Of a DNA stretch of 64,000 bases, positions 18,395 to 30,081 are shown piece by piece (position 1 is the first letter of the stretch; each line of letters begins with the position of its first letter). The stretch covers positions 89,996-153,995 of the forward strand of contig NZ_BNBT01000001.1 in the NCBI RefSeq assembly GCF_014656095.1, in the 5' to 3' direction. The notes under the pieces were generated by a model. It saw only the letters and a list, made by a program, of their open reading frames with translations, made no database searches and was not told the DNA's origin. A program made the translations under genes and the position numbers. The stretch comes from Streptomyces longispororuber (lineage in GTDB: Bacteria; Actinomycetota; Actinomycetes; Streptomycetales; Streptomycetaceae).

Positions 18395-18509
18395 TCCAGC
18401 TCCACGGTCCCGCCCGCGCCGTCGGCACAATTCCCAGCCGTCGGTCGTCGGCTCCGATCCAGGGTGGACGGGGCCGGAAGCCGTTTTCCAACGTTCCGAG
18501 AGGTTGTTC

Positions 18510-20054
<1,545 letters not shown>

Positions 20055-20150
20055 GTCCCGACCGCCAGGACCGCGCCCTGCTTCGGGACCAGCCGTCCCG
20101 TCCGTCAGGGCCAGGTCCTGGCCATCCGGACCAGGCCTCTGAGTGCCTCC

Positions 20151-20192
20151 GAAAGACCCGGAGCCCTTCCACGCGAAGGCTCCGGGTCTTTC
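20151..20192 (+). terminator. Rho-independent terminator of hrdB
   Basis: A 15-bp perfect stem (20151-20165 with 20178-20192) is built around GACCCGGAGCC and its complement. It has a short loop, an A-rich left arm and a T-run ending the right arm. It lies 97 bases after the hrdB stop. Confidence 0.9.
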
Positions 20193-20275
20193 GTCTGTTC
20201 GCGCGGACAGGGTGCGGCGGCTGCGACGGCGGATGACTCTGGGTACGCGATGGCAACCCGGAGTGAGGAGAACGC

Positions 20276-21124
20276 ATGCGTCGCCCCTTCGCCCGAACGC
20301 TGGCGGGAACGCTGATCCTGGGGGCCGCCGCGGCGGCTCTGCCCCTTGCTTCCCCGCCCCTGGCGGTCGCCGACAGCGTGATCGTCGGTGGCACTCCGGC
20401 CCGCGTGGAGGACAGTCCGTGGGCCGTGGCCCTCTCCAGTCGTGACCAGTTCGGGGGTACTCGCTCGGGTCAGTTCTGCGGGGGCGTCGTGGTCGCGCCG
20501 TCCACGATCCTGACCGCGGCGCATTGCATGAGCGAAGAAGTGCTCGGCGTGCCTCTGCAGCAGTTGCGGGACCTGAGGGTCCTCGCCGGACGCGAGGACC
20601 TGCACACCGACTCCGGGGATGAGATCCCGGTGAGTGATGTGTGGGTCAACCCTGAGTACGACGCCTATACGAACGACGGCGACGTCGCCGTCCTGACCCT
20701 GTCCAGGGCGCTCCCGCAGAAGTACGTGATCCCGATGGCACGCAGGGGAGACCCCGCGTACGAACCGGGGACCGGCGCTGCCGTGTATGGCTGGGGAGAT
20801 ACCACGGGCGCAGGTGACTACGCGCACGTGCTGCACTCCGCGCGCGTGACGGTCCTGGCGGATTCCGTGTGCGACGAGGCCTACCAGGGCAGCGTCGACG
20901 GGACGTACACGCGGACGTCGATGCTGTGCGCGGGTGAGCGTCGAGGCGGGCGGGACGCCTGCCAGGGCGACAGCGGAGGCCCCCTGGTGGCTCGCGGGCG
21001 GCTCATCGGGCTCGTGTCCTGGGGGAGCGGCTGCGGCCGGGCGGACAGTCCGGGGGTCTATACGCGCGTCTCGGAGGTTGTCCGGCTTGTGGAGCGGACG
21101 GGTGGCAGCGCGCCGGGAGCGTGA
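20276..21124 (+). CDS. Secreted trypsin-like serine protease (S1 family)
   Basis: This 282-residue precursor has an N-terminal signal (MRRPFARTLAGTLILGAAAAALPL... ending near LAVADS). The mature enzyme probably begins at VIVGGTPARVEDSPW, the IVGG-type activation site of chymotrypsin-fold proteases. The catalytic triad is visible: His in LTAAHCM, Asp in NDGDVAVLTL and Ser in CQGDSGGPLV. An Asp in RDACQGDSGG at the S1 position suggests trypsin-like cleavage after Arg or Lys. A GTGAGGAG ribosome-binding site precedes the ATG. It lies between hrdB and parE, as in other streptomycetes. Confidence 0.93.
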   Translation: MRRPFARTLAGTLILGAAAAALPLASPPLAVADSVIVGGTPARVEDSPWAVALSSRDQFGGTRSGQFCGGVVVAPSTILTAAHCMSEEVLGVPLQQLRDLRVLAGREDLHTDSGDEIPVSDVWVNPEYDAYTNDGDVAVLTLSRALPQKYVIPMARRGDPAYEPGTGAAVYGWGDTTGAGDYAHVLHSARVTVLADSVCDEAYQGSVDGTYTRTSMLCAGERRGGRDACQGDSGGPLVARGRLIGLVSWGSGCGRADSPGVYTRVSEVVRLVERTGGSAPGA

Positions 21125-21599
21125 GCTGCAGGGCGCCTCGAGGGGCTGCCCAGCGGAACCGGCCGAGCCCCTTGCTAGTGGTGGCTCCCCCGCTGGGACG
21201 GCGTGTGCAAGGCGGCGGCCAGCTCCTGGTGAGCGCAGCGTCGGCGCGACGTCTGGGGGCGGTTCGCAGGTCTAGAAGGGGCTCCACGGGGGCGGGTGGC
21301 CTCGGCGTGGCCCTGTGAGGCGTCTCAGCGCCCCGCTGCCGGGGTATGCCGTGTCCTAGGCCTTCCGGGGCCTTCGACTCCTCCGGGAGCTGTCAGAGCG
21401 CGGCTGTCACGGCCCGGGTTGCCAGGTCCCGGCCCGCGCCGGGAAGACGATCCCCGCCGGGAAGACGATCCGCGCCGGGAAACGTCAGGGATCGGGAAGC
21501 GCCAGGAAATGACGACGGGCGGCCGCTCCTGGTTCACAGGGGCAGCCGCCCGGTCGCCGGTCTGGTGGTCCGGCGCTCGCTCGTCGTGGGTGCGAGGCG
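21125..21599. other. 475-bp intergenic region between the protease and the DUF7455 gene
   Basis: No gene is supported. The only structure seen is an 18-bp tandem repeat near 21438. The region separates convergent genes and has no obvious strong terminator hairpin. Confidence 0.5.
21438..21480. repeat. 18-bp tandem repeat, about 2.4 copies
   Basis: GCCGGGAAGACGATCC followed by CC or GC occurs at 21438-21455 and 21456-21473, and a third copy begins at 21474 (GCCGGGA). It is noncoding in the intergenic region. Confidence 0.75.
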
Positions 21600-21830
21600 T
21601 CAGCGGTCCTCATCGGACGCGGTGGCCGGAACGGCCGTCAGGCGCTCCGTCTCGTCCTGTATCTCGGCGGCGATCTTCTTGAGTTCCGGCTCGAACTTGC
21701 GACCGTGGTGGGCGCAGAAGAGCAGTTCACCGCCACTGAGCAGCACGACGCGCAGGTAGGCCTGGGCGCCGCACCGGTCGCAGCGGTCAGCGGCCGTCAG
21801 GGGGCTCGCGGGGGTCAGAACAGTAGTCAC
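21600..21830 (-). CDS. Small zinc-ribbon-like protein (DUF7455 type)
   Basis: This 76-residue protein has CDRCGAQAYLRV followed by LLFCAHHGRKFEPEL, a CxxC...CxHH arrangement expected to bind zinc. A Glu/Lys-rich helix follows (EPELKKIAAEIQDETERL). Homologues are common in Streptomyces at this position near parE and are of unknown function. The start at 21830 is preceded on the minus strand by an AGAAGAGGCGAC segment that can act as ribosome-binding site. It is divergent from parE. Confidence 0.82.
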   Translation of the reverse strand: MTTVLTPASPLTAADRCDRCGAQAYLRVVLLSGGELLFCAHHGRKFEPELKKIAAEIQDETERLTAVPATASDEDR

Positions 21831-22283
21831 GTCGCCTCTTCTCTAGCTCGACGAGCTGTCGTACCAGGGTCAACATCCAACCAGGCCGAAAACGTTCCCG
21901 CTCGTGGCTTTTCCTCGAAATTCTCTTTCCGAGGTGGCTGTCTGCTGCCGGTTGGCGGCGAATGTGCCGTAGTGCGTGTCTTACGTGTCGTACGGTTTCG
22001 CGCTGTCTGTCAGGTCGGGTCCTGCCGGCTGGCTTGCCGGTTGTTCATGAGGACGTGCCCGGAGCCTAAATGGTTCATGCCTGGAAGGGAACGTGACGTG
22101 CGCTTCACTCCATCGAGGGATCGAACACGCGTACGCTTCTGGACTAGTCTGGACCTGGTCGGGGGTGATGGCGAGGGTGGCGTGGCAGCGGCTCTACCAG
22201 GCCTCGGTACCCTCTGACGGGCAGCAGAAGCCGAGCCCTTACCCCCAAGGGCCCCTTATGAAATTCAGCGAGGAGCGAACCGC
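21831..22283. other. Divergent DUF7455-parE intergenic region (453 bp)
   Basis: No gene is supported. The region is less GC-rich than the flanking genes. A candidate parE promoter lies at 22121-22150. The parE ribosome-binding site GAGGAGCG lies at about 22270-22277. Confidence 0.5.
22121..22150 (+). promoter_or_regulatory. Candidate HrdB-type promoter of parE
   Basis: TCGAAC (22121-22126) and TAGTCT (22145-22150) are separated by 18 bases and resemble Streptomyces vegetative -35 and -10 elements (TTGACR and TAGRRT). They are placed 134 bases before the parE start. Confidence 0.35.
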
Positions 22284-24407
<2,124 letters not shown>

Positions 24408-24442
24408 CCGCGGTCCGGGCGCCACGTCGCCCCGCCGCGTCC

Positions 24443-24470
24443 GGTGCCTCCACCCTCGGGTGGAGGCACC
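24443..24470 (+). terminator. Hairpin terminator of parE
   Basis: A 12-bp perfect stem (GGTGCCTCCACC at 24443-24454 with 24459-24470) closes a CTCG tetraloop, 35 bases after the parE stop. There is no long U-run, typical of Streptomyces. Confidence 0.8.
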
Positions 24471-24574
24471 GTTCCACCCGGACTCCACCTCCGCTCCGAT
24501 CCGCTGACCTGGGCCGATTCCGTACCGTCGAAGGCGTCGTACTTCTTCGTCCGCGCACGCCATCGGAGGCCGTG

Positions 24575-25063
24575 ATGCCCGGGTTCGCCAACGCGCTGCT
24601 GATCACCGCCGCCGTCGGGCTGCTCGTCATACGCCGGACGAAGCCGCAGCGCGTGAGGGCGGCCAAGCGCTGGTGGCTGGCGCCTGCCGTGCTCGCCTAC
24701 TGCAGCCTGCGCGGACCGGGCTTCATCGATGTCCACCACCGCTGTACGTCGATCGCGCTCCTCGGCGCTGACCTGTGCGTCGGCGTGGCGATGAGCGCGG
24801 CTTGGACCCGCACCAACCACGTCTGGACTGAGCCGGACGGTCGCGTGTGGAGTCGAGGGACCAGAGCCACGGCCGGGGTGTGGGCCGCGGGCACCGCCTC
24901 ACGGCTCGGGCTCGTAGGCATAGCCCTGCTCATCGGCATCCACCAGGGCGCTGGCGCGCTGCTCCTCGCCCTGGCGGTGTCCCTGCTGGTCCGCACCGGC
25001 TTCCGGGAACTGCGAGTCCGCGCAGTGCGTCCGGCTCCGGCACTCACCGCCGCCGTGCGGTGA
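24575..25063 (+). CDS. DUF1453 family membrane protein
   Basis: A 162-residue integral membrane protein with about four to five hydrophobic segments (FANALLITAAVGLLVI; LGADLCVGVAMSAAW; LGLVGIALLIGIHQ; GALLLALAVSLLV). RRTKPQRVRAAKRWWLAPAV is typical of the DUF1453/CcdC-like family. A CGGAGGC ribosome-binding site precedes the ATG. The histidine kinase starts 28 bases downstream, so the protein is probably part of the same operon and may influence the sensor. Its function is unknown. Confidence 0.82.
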   Translation: MPGFANALLITAAVGLLVIRRTKPQRVRAAKRWWLAPAVLAYCSLRGPGFIDVHHRCTSIALLGADLCVGVAMSAAWTRTNHVWTEPDGRVWSRGTRATAGVWAAGTASRLGLVGIALLIGIHQGAGALLLALAVSLLVRTGFRELRVRAVRPAPALTAAVR

Positions 25064-25091
25064 CCGGGCATACCGACCGGAAGGAGCAGGC

Positions 25092-26240
25092 ATGACGCGC
25101 GACAACTGGACGCGCTGGCCCGTACGGGAAGCGCTCAGCCCGGAGGGCTTGACCCGGCCCCGGCGTGTGCTCACCTGGGTGGTGCGTGCGGTGTTCATCG
25201 GCGTGCTGCTGTGGAGCACCTTCGCCCGGCGTGACATGCCGGCCTGGGGCAGTGCCCTCGCGATGCTCATGGTCGTGCTCTGTGCGGCGACCATCGCGTG
25301 GTATTTCCGCGCCACCCTGCAACGGCAGGCCTGGACGTCCCTGTGCTCCCTCGGTCTGCTGGCGGCGACAGGCGCGGTGGCGCAGGGGACCGGGTTCCAC
25401 ATGCCCGCGGCCGTGCTGTGGTGCTCCTGCGCCATCCTGGCCTTGGAGCGACTGCCCCTGGGTGCGGCGATGGCCGCCGCCGTACTGGCACTGGGGGCGT
25501 TCGCCCTGGTGAATGAGGACCTCTGGCCGGTTACCGCGGCCGTCACCGTGGGTCTTGGCCTCGCTGGTTACGTCCTGCGGCTGGATGCCGAGGCCCGGGG
25601 CAACGCCCAGCGGCTGCTCGCGCAGGAGCGGGCGGCGCGGGCCGCCGAGGCGGAGTCCGCCGCCTTGGCCGAGCGCGCCCGGATCGCCCGGGAGATCCAC
25701 GACGTCCTTGCGCACAGTCTCTCCGCGCAGATGGTCCACCTGGAGGCGGCCCGGCTGCTGATCGAACGGGACGCGGACCGGAAGCAGATCCACGAACGAG
25801 TGGTGGCAGCACGAGCCATGGCTGCGGAAGGACTGGCCGAGACCCGCCAGGCGCTGTCCGCGCTGCGCGGTGAGATGACCCCGGTCGAGGACTACCTCTG
25901 CCAGCTCGCCGGGGAGGACGGGACCCGGGTCGCGGTCTCCGGGGAGCGCCGGGCCCTTGCCGCGGAGGCTTCACAGGCGGTGCGGAGAGTCGCGCAGGAG
26001 GCCCTGACGAACGTACGGAAGCACGCACCGGGCGCCAAGGTGACCATGTGCCTGGAGTACGGGAAGGAGCAAGTCACGCTGGACGTGCGGGATTCGGGCG
26101 GAGCGCCGGGTGATCTGACGGCGTCGGGAGCCGGGTACGGTCTGCTCGGAATGCGGGAGCGCGCCGAGTTGCTCGGCGGCTCGCTGGAAGCGGGGCCGGA
26201 GGCGGATGGCTTCGCGGTGAGGCTGAGGGTGCCGGGATGA
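25092..26240 (+). CDS. Sensor histidine kinase of the NarX/DesK (HisKA_3) type
   Basis: This 382-residue kinase has about five transmembrane segments in the first 165 residues with almost no extracytoplasmic sensor, so it may sense membrane state or partners. The dimerisation/phosphoacceptor box is ERARIAREIHDVLAHSLSAQMV with the His in EIHD. The ATPase domain shows ALTNVRKHAPGAKV (N-box) and DSGGAPG with GYGLLGMRERAELLGGSL (G-boxes). Its stop overlaps the start of the response regulator gene by four bases, which indicates translational coupling and a cognate pair. Confidence 0.93.
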   Translation: MTRDNWTRWPVREALSPEGLTRPRRVLTWVVRAVFIGVLLWSTFARRDMPAWGSALAMLMVVLCAATIAWYFRATLQRQAWTSLCSLGLLAATGAVAQGTGFHMPAAVLWCSCAILALERLPLGAAMAAAVLALGAFALVNEDLWPVTAAVTVGLGLAGYVLRLDAEARGNAQRLLAQERAARAAEAESAALAERARIAREIHDVLAHSLSAQMVHLEAARLLIERDADRKQIHERVVAARAMAAEGLAETRQALSALRGEMTPVEDYLCQLAGEDGTRVAVSGERRALAAEASQAVRRVAQEALTNVRKHAPGAKVTMCLEYGKEQVTLDVRDSGGAPGDLTASGAGYGLLGMRERAELLGGSLEAGPEADGFAVRLRVPG

Positions 26241-27118
26241 CAGGAGACGACGGGCGCAGCGACGGTGTGACCGTGGCTGGTGCTGGTGCTGGTGCTGGTG
26301 CTGGTGCTGGTGCTGGTGCTGGCGTGGGTGGCGGGCCTCTGGCGGGCGGGCCGAGAGCGAGCCGCGGGGTTCGCGCGGAGGCTGGCGTCAGCGCGGGGGC
26401 GAGGGCCGGGGCGGGGGCGGTGGCCCAGGAGGTTGCGGCAAACGGGAAGGCGGCCGCGCGTGTGGTGGTGGTCGATGACCAGACCGTGGTGCGTGAGGGC
26501 ATCGTGATGCTGCTGGGGCTGCTGCCGGGGATCGACGTCGTGGGTGCCGGGGGCGACGGCGAGGAAGCGGTACGGCTCGTGGCCGAACTCGCTCCTGATG
26601 TCGTGCTGATGGACCTGAGGATGCCTCGTTGTGACGGGGCGGAGGCGACGCGCCGGATCCGCGCCGACCATCCGGGTACGCAGGTCGTGGTGCTCACCAC
26701 GTATGACGACGACGAGTCGCTGTTCCCCGCGCTCAAGGCCGGGGCGCGGGGGTACCTCACCAAGGACGCGGGCGGTGACGAGATCGTGCGGGCCATCACG
26801 GACGTGCTCTCGGGAAAGGCCGGTCTGTCACCGCAGATCCAGCGGCGGCTCCTGGAGCGGCTCGCGGAGCCGGAGCGTCCGGCGCGCCCGGTGGAGCCTC
26901 CGGACGGCCTGACGCTGCGGGAGACGGAGGTGATCGGACTGATTGCGGAAGGGATGACGAACCAGGAGATCGCTCGCGCGCTGCATGTCTCCACGGCCAC
27001 CGTGAAGACCCACATCAACAACCTCTTCGCCAAAACGGGGCTCAAGGACCGCGCGCAAGCCGTCCGGTACGCCTATCGACACGGTCTCGCGCAGCCACCG
27101 GGAGGTACGCGCAGGTGA
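26237..27118 (+). CDS. NarL/FixJ family response regulator with an Ala-Gly repeat N-terminal extension
   Basis: A 293-residue protein. The receiver domain begins near residue 74 (ARVVVVDDQTVVREG), has the phosphoacceptor Asp in DVVLMDLRMP and a conserved Lys in LTKDAG. The C-terminal LuxR-type helix-turn-helix is LTLRETEVIGLIAEGMTNQEIARALHVSTATVKTHINNLFAK. Before the receiver are about 70 residues of Ala/Gly/Arg-rich sequence, including eight Ala-Gly dipeptides coded by a hexanucleotide array. The ATG at 26237 overlaps the kinase stop (ATGA), but GTG codons nearer the receiver (around 26421) could give a normal-length protein. Confidence 0.9.
   Translation: MTGDDGRSDGVTVAGAGAGAGAGAGAGAGVGGGPLAGGPRASRGVRAEAGVSAGARAGAGAVAQEVAANGKAAARVVVVDDQTVVREGIVMLLGLLPGIDVVGAGGDGEEAVRLVAELAPDVVLMDLRMPRCDGAEATRRIRADHPGTQVVVLTTYDDDESLFPALKAGARGYLTKDAGGDEIVRAITDVLSGKAGLSPQIQRRLLERLAEPERPARPVEPPDGLTLRETEVIGLIAEGMTNQEIARALHVSTATVKTHINNLFAKTGLKDRAQAVRYAYRHGLAQPPGGTRR
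26275..26322 (+). repeat. Hexanucleotide tandem repeat coding (Ala-Gly)n
   Basis: One GGCTGG and seven perfect TGCTGG units run from 26275 to 26322 and encode alternating Ala and Gly in the response regulator N-terminus. Because the unit is six bases, changes in copy number keep the frame and alter only the length of the tail. Confidence 0.92.
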
Positions 27119-27230
27119 GAAACCATTTCACCTGATGGGGTGAAGAGCGGAAGGAGGCAAGCCAGGGATCTTCCCGTTCTGCTCATCCTTGGGCACGCGG
27201 CCGAACATGGACGCGGGCGAGGAGAGTTCG

Positions 27231-27737
27231 GTGGAGAAGGACGACGGCCGTGATGCCGGGCGGGACGGACCAGGCGATCTGCGGGATCCGTGGCACGACG
27301 CGCTTGCCACGGGGTGGGGCGAGCCCGACGGTGTGGGTACACCGGCGCCCAAGAGCCCGGCCGTTCCCGTGCCCGAGGGGGACAGGAGCGCGACCGACAT
27401 CTACCTGCAGGTGCAGGCGAGCGCGGCGTTTCAGGAAGTGCGACGCCGGTACCGAAGGTTCGTGATCCCCGGGGTGGCCGTCTTCTTCACCTGGTACGTG
27501 GCGTACGTCGTGACGGCGACGTCGGCACCGGGGCTGATGGCGCGGCCCGTCACCGGTGCAGTGAACGTGGCGATGCTGGCGGGGCTCGGGCAGTTCGTCA
27601 CGACGTTCCTGCTGACGTGGGCGTACGCCCGGCATGCGCGGCTGCGGCGGGACCGGGCGGCGCTCGATCTGCGCTGGGCCGTGTTCGAGCAGGAGAGGGA
27701 GCGGGAGCTGAAGCAGGGGGCGAGCGGTGACCGGTGA
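27231..27737 (+). CDS. DUF485 family membrane protein, partner of the symporter
   Basis: This 168-residue protein has a disordered acidic N-terminus (about 70 residues). DUF485 follows, with SAAFQEVRRRYRRFVIPGVAVFFTWYVAYVV and a second helix GLGQFVTTFLLTWAYARHA, then a charged tail. DUF485 proteins (YjcH type) are encoded directly before acetate/monocarboxylate symporters. GTG at 27231 with GAGGAG six bases upstream is preferred over the ATG at 27207, which has no ribosome-binding site. It overlaps the symporter gene by 11 bases. Confidence 0.85.
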   Translation: MEKDDGRDAGRDGPGDLRDPWHDALATGWGEPDGVGTPAPKSPAVPVPEGDRSATDIYLQVQASAAFQEVRRRYRRFVIPGVAVFFTWYVAYVVTATSAPGLMARPVTGAVNVAMLAGLGQFVTTFLLTWAYARHARLRRDRAALDLRWAVFEQERERELKQGASGDR

Positions 27738-29316
27738 GCACCAGACGCCGGCGCTCGTGCTGTTCGGTGTGTTCGTGGCGGTCACGCTCGCCATCACGAC
27801 GTATGTGAGCCGCAACAGGCGGGGCTCGGCGGAGGAGTTCTACGCGGGCGGACGGCTGTTCTCCCCCATGGAGAATGGTTTTGCCATCGCGGGGGACTAC
27901 ATGTCCGCCGCCTCGTTCCTCGGCATCTCGGGGTTGATCGCCCTGTACGGCTACGACGGGCTGCTGTACTCGGTGGGGTTCCTCGTGGCGTGGCTGGTGG
28001 TGCTGTTCCTCGTGGCGGAACTGGTGCGCAACTGCGGGCGGTTCACGCTGGCCGACGTCGTGGCGGCGCGGATGCGGGAGCGTCCGGTGCGCATCGCCGC
28101 GGGAACGTCCTCGGTGACCGTGTCCGTTCTCTATCTGGTGGCGCAGATGGTGGGAGCCGGTTCGCTGGTCGCGCTGCTGCTCGGGGAGACGGGCGAGGCC
28201 GCGCAGGCGTGGACGGTCGTCGGTGTCGGCTTGCTCATGGTCGTCTATGTGTCGCTGGGAGGGATGCGGGCCACCACGTGGATCCAGATCGTCAAAGCGG
28301 TCCTGTTGATGGGTGGGGCCGTCGCGCTGACCGTGCTGGTACTGATGCGGTTCCAGGGCGACTTCAACCACCTGTTGCGTACGGCTGCCGACCGCAGTGG
28401 GCACGGGAGCGCGTTCCTGGCGCCCGGTCTGAAGTACGGCGGGGACTGGACCGCGCGCCTGGACTTCATCAGCCTGGGGCTGGCGCTCGTGTTGGGGACG
28501 GCCGGGCTGCCGCACATCTTGTCCCGCTTCTACACCGTGCCGACCGCGCGGGCCGCCCGTCGCTCGGTGGTCTGGTCGATCGGTCTCATCGGCGGGTTCT
28601 ACCTGATGACCATCGTGCTGGGCTTCGGTGCGGCCGCGATCGTCGGTGCCGACGCGGTCCGCGGGTCGAACGCCGCGGGGAACACGGCGGTGCCCCTGTT
28701 GGCGCTCGATCTGGGCGGAGGCGCGGATTCCACCGGAGGAACGGTTCTCTTCGCGGTCGTCGCGGCCATCGCGTTCGCCACCATCCTCGCCGTGGTCGCC
28801 GGGATCACGCTGGCGTCCTCGGCGTCCGTGGCCCACGACCTGTACGCGTCCCTGCGGCGGCGCGCCGAGCCGCGCAGTGAGGTGGCGGTGGCGCGTGTCG
28901 CCGCGGTCGGGATCGGGGTGGTGGCGATCGGCCTCGGGTTGCTGGCCAAGGACCTCAACGTCGCGTTCCTGGTGGGGCTCGCGTTCGCGGTGGCCGCGTC
29001 CGCCAACCTGCCGGTGCTGCTGTACTCGCTGTTCTGGCGGAGGTTCACGACGCGAGGGGCCGTGTGGTCGGTGTACGGGGGCCTCCTGCCCGCGCTGGTG
29101 CTCGTGGTGCTGTCGCCGGTGGTGTCCGGGAGCCCGGACGCCTTGTTCCCGGGCGCGGACTTCCAGTACTTCCCGCTCGACAACCCGGGCCTGGTCTCCA
29201 TCCCGCTGGGCTTCCTCGCGGGCTGGCTGGGCACGGTGACCTCGGCGGACAGGGCGGACGAGGGCAAGCACGCGGAGACGGAGGTGCGGTCGCTGACGGG
29301 GGCGGGCGCCGTGTAG
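27727..29316 (+). CDS. Sodium:solute symporter family protein (ActP-like)
   Basis: A 529-residue transporter of the SSS family with about 13 hydrophobic helices. Typical segments are FAIAGDYMSAASFLGISGLIALYGYDG, the family signature region WIQIVKAVLLMGGAVALTVLVLMRF, and TAGLPHILSRFYTVPTARAARRSVVW. Together with DUF485 this is the arrangement of cation/acetate symporters, so the likely substrate is acetate or another short monocarboxylate. The CitA/CitB-type two-component system lies convergent just downstream and could control uptake. The start overlaps the end of the DUF485 gene. Confidence 0.92.
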   Translation: MTGEHQTPALVLFGVFVAVTLAITTYVSRNRRGSAEEFYAGGRLFSPMENGFAIAGDYMSAASFLGISGLIALYGYDGLLYSVGFLVAWLVVLFLVAELVRNCGRFTLADVVAARMRERPVRIAAGTSSVTVSVLYLVAQMVGAGSLVALLLGETGEAAQAWTVVGVGLLMVVYVSLGGMRATTWIQIVKAVLLMGGAVALTVLVLMRFQGDFNHLLRTAADRSGHGSAFLAPGLKYGGDWTARLDFISLGLALVLGTAGLPHILSRFYTVPTARAARRSVVWSIGLIGGFYLMTIVLGFGAAAIVGADAVRGSNAAGNTAVPLLALDLGGGADSTGGTVLFAVVAAIAFATILAVVAGITLASSASVAHDLYASLRRRAEPRSEVAVARVAAVGIGVVAIGLGLLAKDLNVAFLVGLAFAVAASANLPVLLYSLFWRRFTTRGAVWSVYGGLLPALVLVVLSPVVSGSPDALFPGADFQYFPLDNPGLVSIPLGFLAGWLGTVTSADRADEGKHAETEVRSLTGAGAV

Positions 29317-29366
29317 GCCGACCGGAGGCGAGGGAAGCTGTGGGGCCGAGGGTTCGGGGAGGTGAC

Positions 29367-29382
29367 GTCCGGGGCTCCGGAC
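29367..29382. terminator. Small hairpin between convergent symporter and CitB genes
   Basis: GTCCGG at 29367-29372 and CCGGAC at 29377-29382 form a 6-bp stem with a GGCT loop in the 84-base convergent gap. A second weak hairpin (GCCGCTA/TAGCGGC, 29386-29408) overlaps the citB stop. Confidence 0.35.
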
Positions 29383-29400
29383 GGCGCCGCTATCGCGGGA

Positions 29401-30081
29401 CTAGCGGCCGCTCGACCACTCGTAGCGGTGCTCCGGACGGCCCGTGTCACCGTACTTCAGGCTCAGCCGCACCCGGCCCGTGCGCTCCAGGAGCTTCAGG
29501 TAGCGCTGTGCGGTCTGACGGCTGAGCCGGGTGCGTTCTCCCAGCTCCTGGGCGGACAGGGGGCCCTCGGCGGCCAGCAGGGCCCTGCGGACCAGTTCCG
29601 CCGTGGTGGGGGAGTGTCCCTTGGGCAGTACGGACGCCGCGGTCGTCGCGGAGAGCGCGCCGAAGATCCGGTCGACCTCCGCCTGCTCCGCCTCGCCCCC
29701 GCCGTCCAGGGTGCGGCGCAGCGTCGCGTAGGCCTCGAGCTTCACGCGGAGCCCCGCGTACGAGAACGGCTTGACCAGATACTGCAGCGCGCCGTGGCGC
29801 ATCGCGGCCTGGACGGTGGTGACGTCCCGCGCCGCCGTCACCATGATGACGTCGGTCTGGTGACCGCGTTCGCGCAGCGTACGCACCACGGCGAGACCCG
29901 TCAGGTCCGGCAGGTAGTGGTCGAGGAGTACGAGGTCGACGGGCACCTCCTCGACCAGCCGCAGTGCCTCGGCGGCGCTGTGGGCGCGTCCGGCGACCCG
30001 GAAGCCCGGGACCTTCTCGACGTAGGCGGCGTTGACGTCCGCGACCCGGACGTCGTCGTCCACGACCAGCACCTCGATCAT
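29401..30081 (-). CDS. CitB/DcuR-type response regulator
   Basis: This 226-residue regulator starts EVLVVDDDVRVADVN and has the phosphoacceptor Asp in VDLVLLDHYLPDLTG and Lys in YLVKPFSYAGL. The C-terminal domain contains LSAQELGERTRLSRQTAQRYLKLLERTG, a winged-helix of the CitB/DpiA class. Its start overlaps the stop of the sensor kinase by four bases, so the two are translationally coupled. Relatives respond to C4-dicarboxylates or citrate, and the neighbouring symporter and citrate synthases suit such a role. Confidence 0.92.
   Translation of the reverse strand: MIEVLVVDDDVRVADVNAAYVEKVPGFRVAGRAHSAAEALRLVEEVPVDLVLLDHYLPDLTGLAVVRTLRERGHQTDVIMVTAARDVTTVQAAMRHGALQYLVKPFSYAGLRVKLEAYATLRRTLDGGGEAEQAEVDRIFGALSATTAASVLPKGHSPTTAELVRRALLAAEGPLSAQELGERTRLSRQTAQRYLKLLERTGRVRLSLKYGDTGRPEHRYEWSSGR

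Larger units (their letters stand above)
17769..18509. other. 741-bp whiH-hrdB intergenic region
   Basis: No convincing gene lies here. It holds an 18-bp repeat cluster (17981-18063), an AT-richer segment around 18118-18140 containing TTGACAGTTGAAAC that could hold a -35 element, and a sigma-R-like motif at 18367. The long leader fits hrdB, whose expression is known to use more than one promoter in Streptomyces. Confidence 0.6.

Noticed and set aside
26275-26322. Phase-variable repeat that would switch the response regulator on and off
   Set aside because: The unit is six bases, so slippage keeps the reading frame; only tail length could vary.
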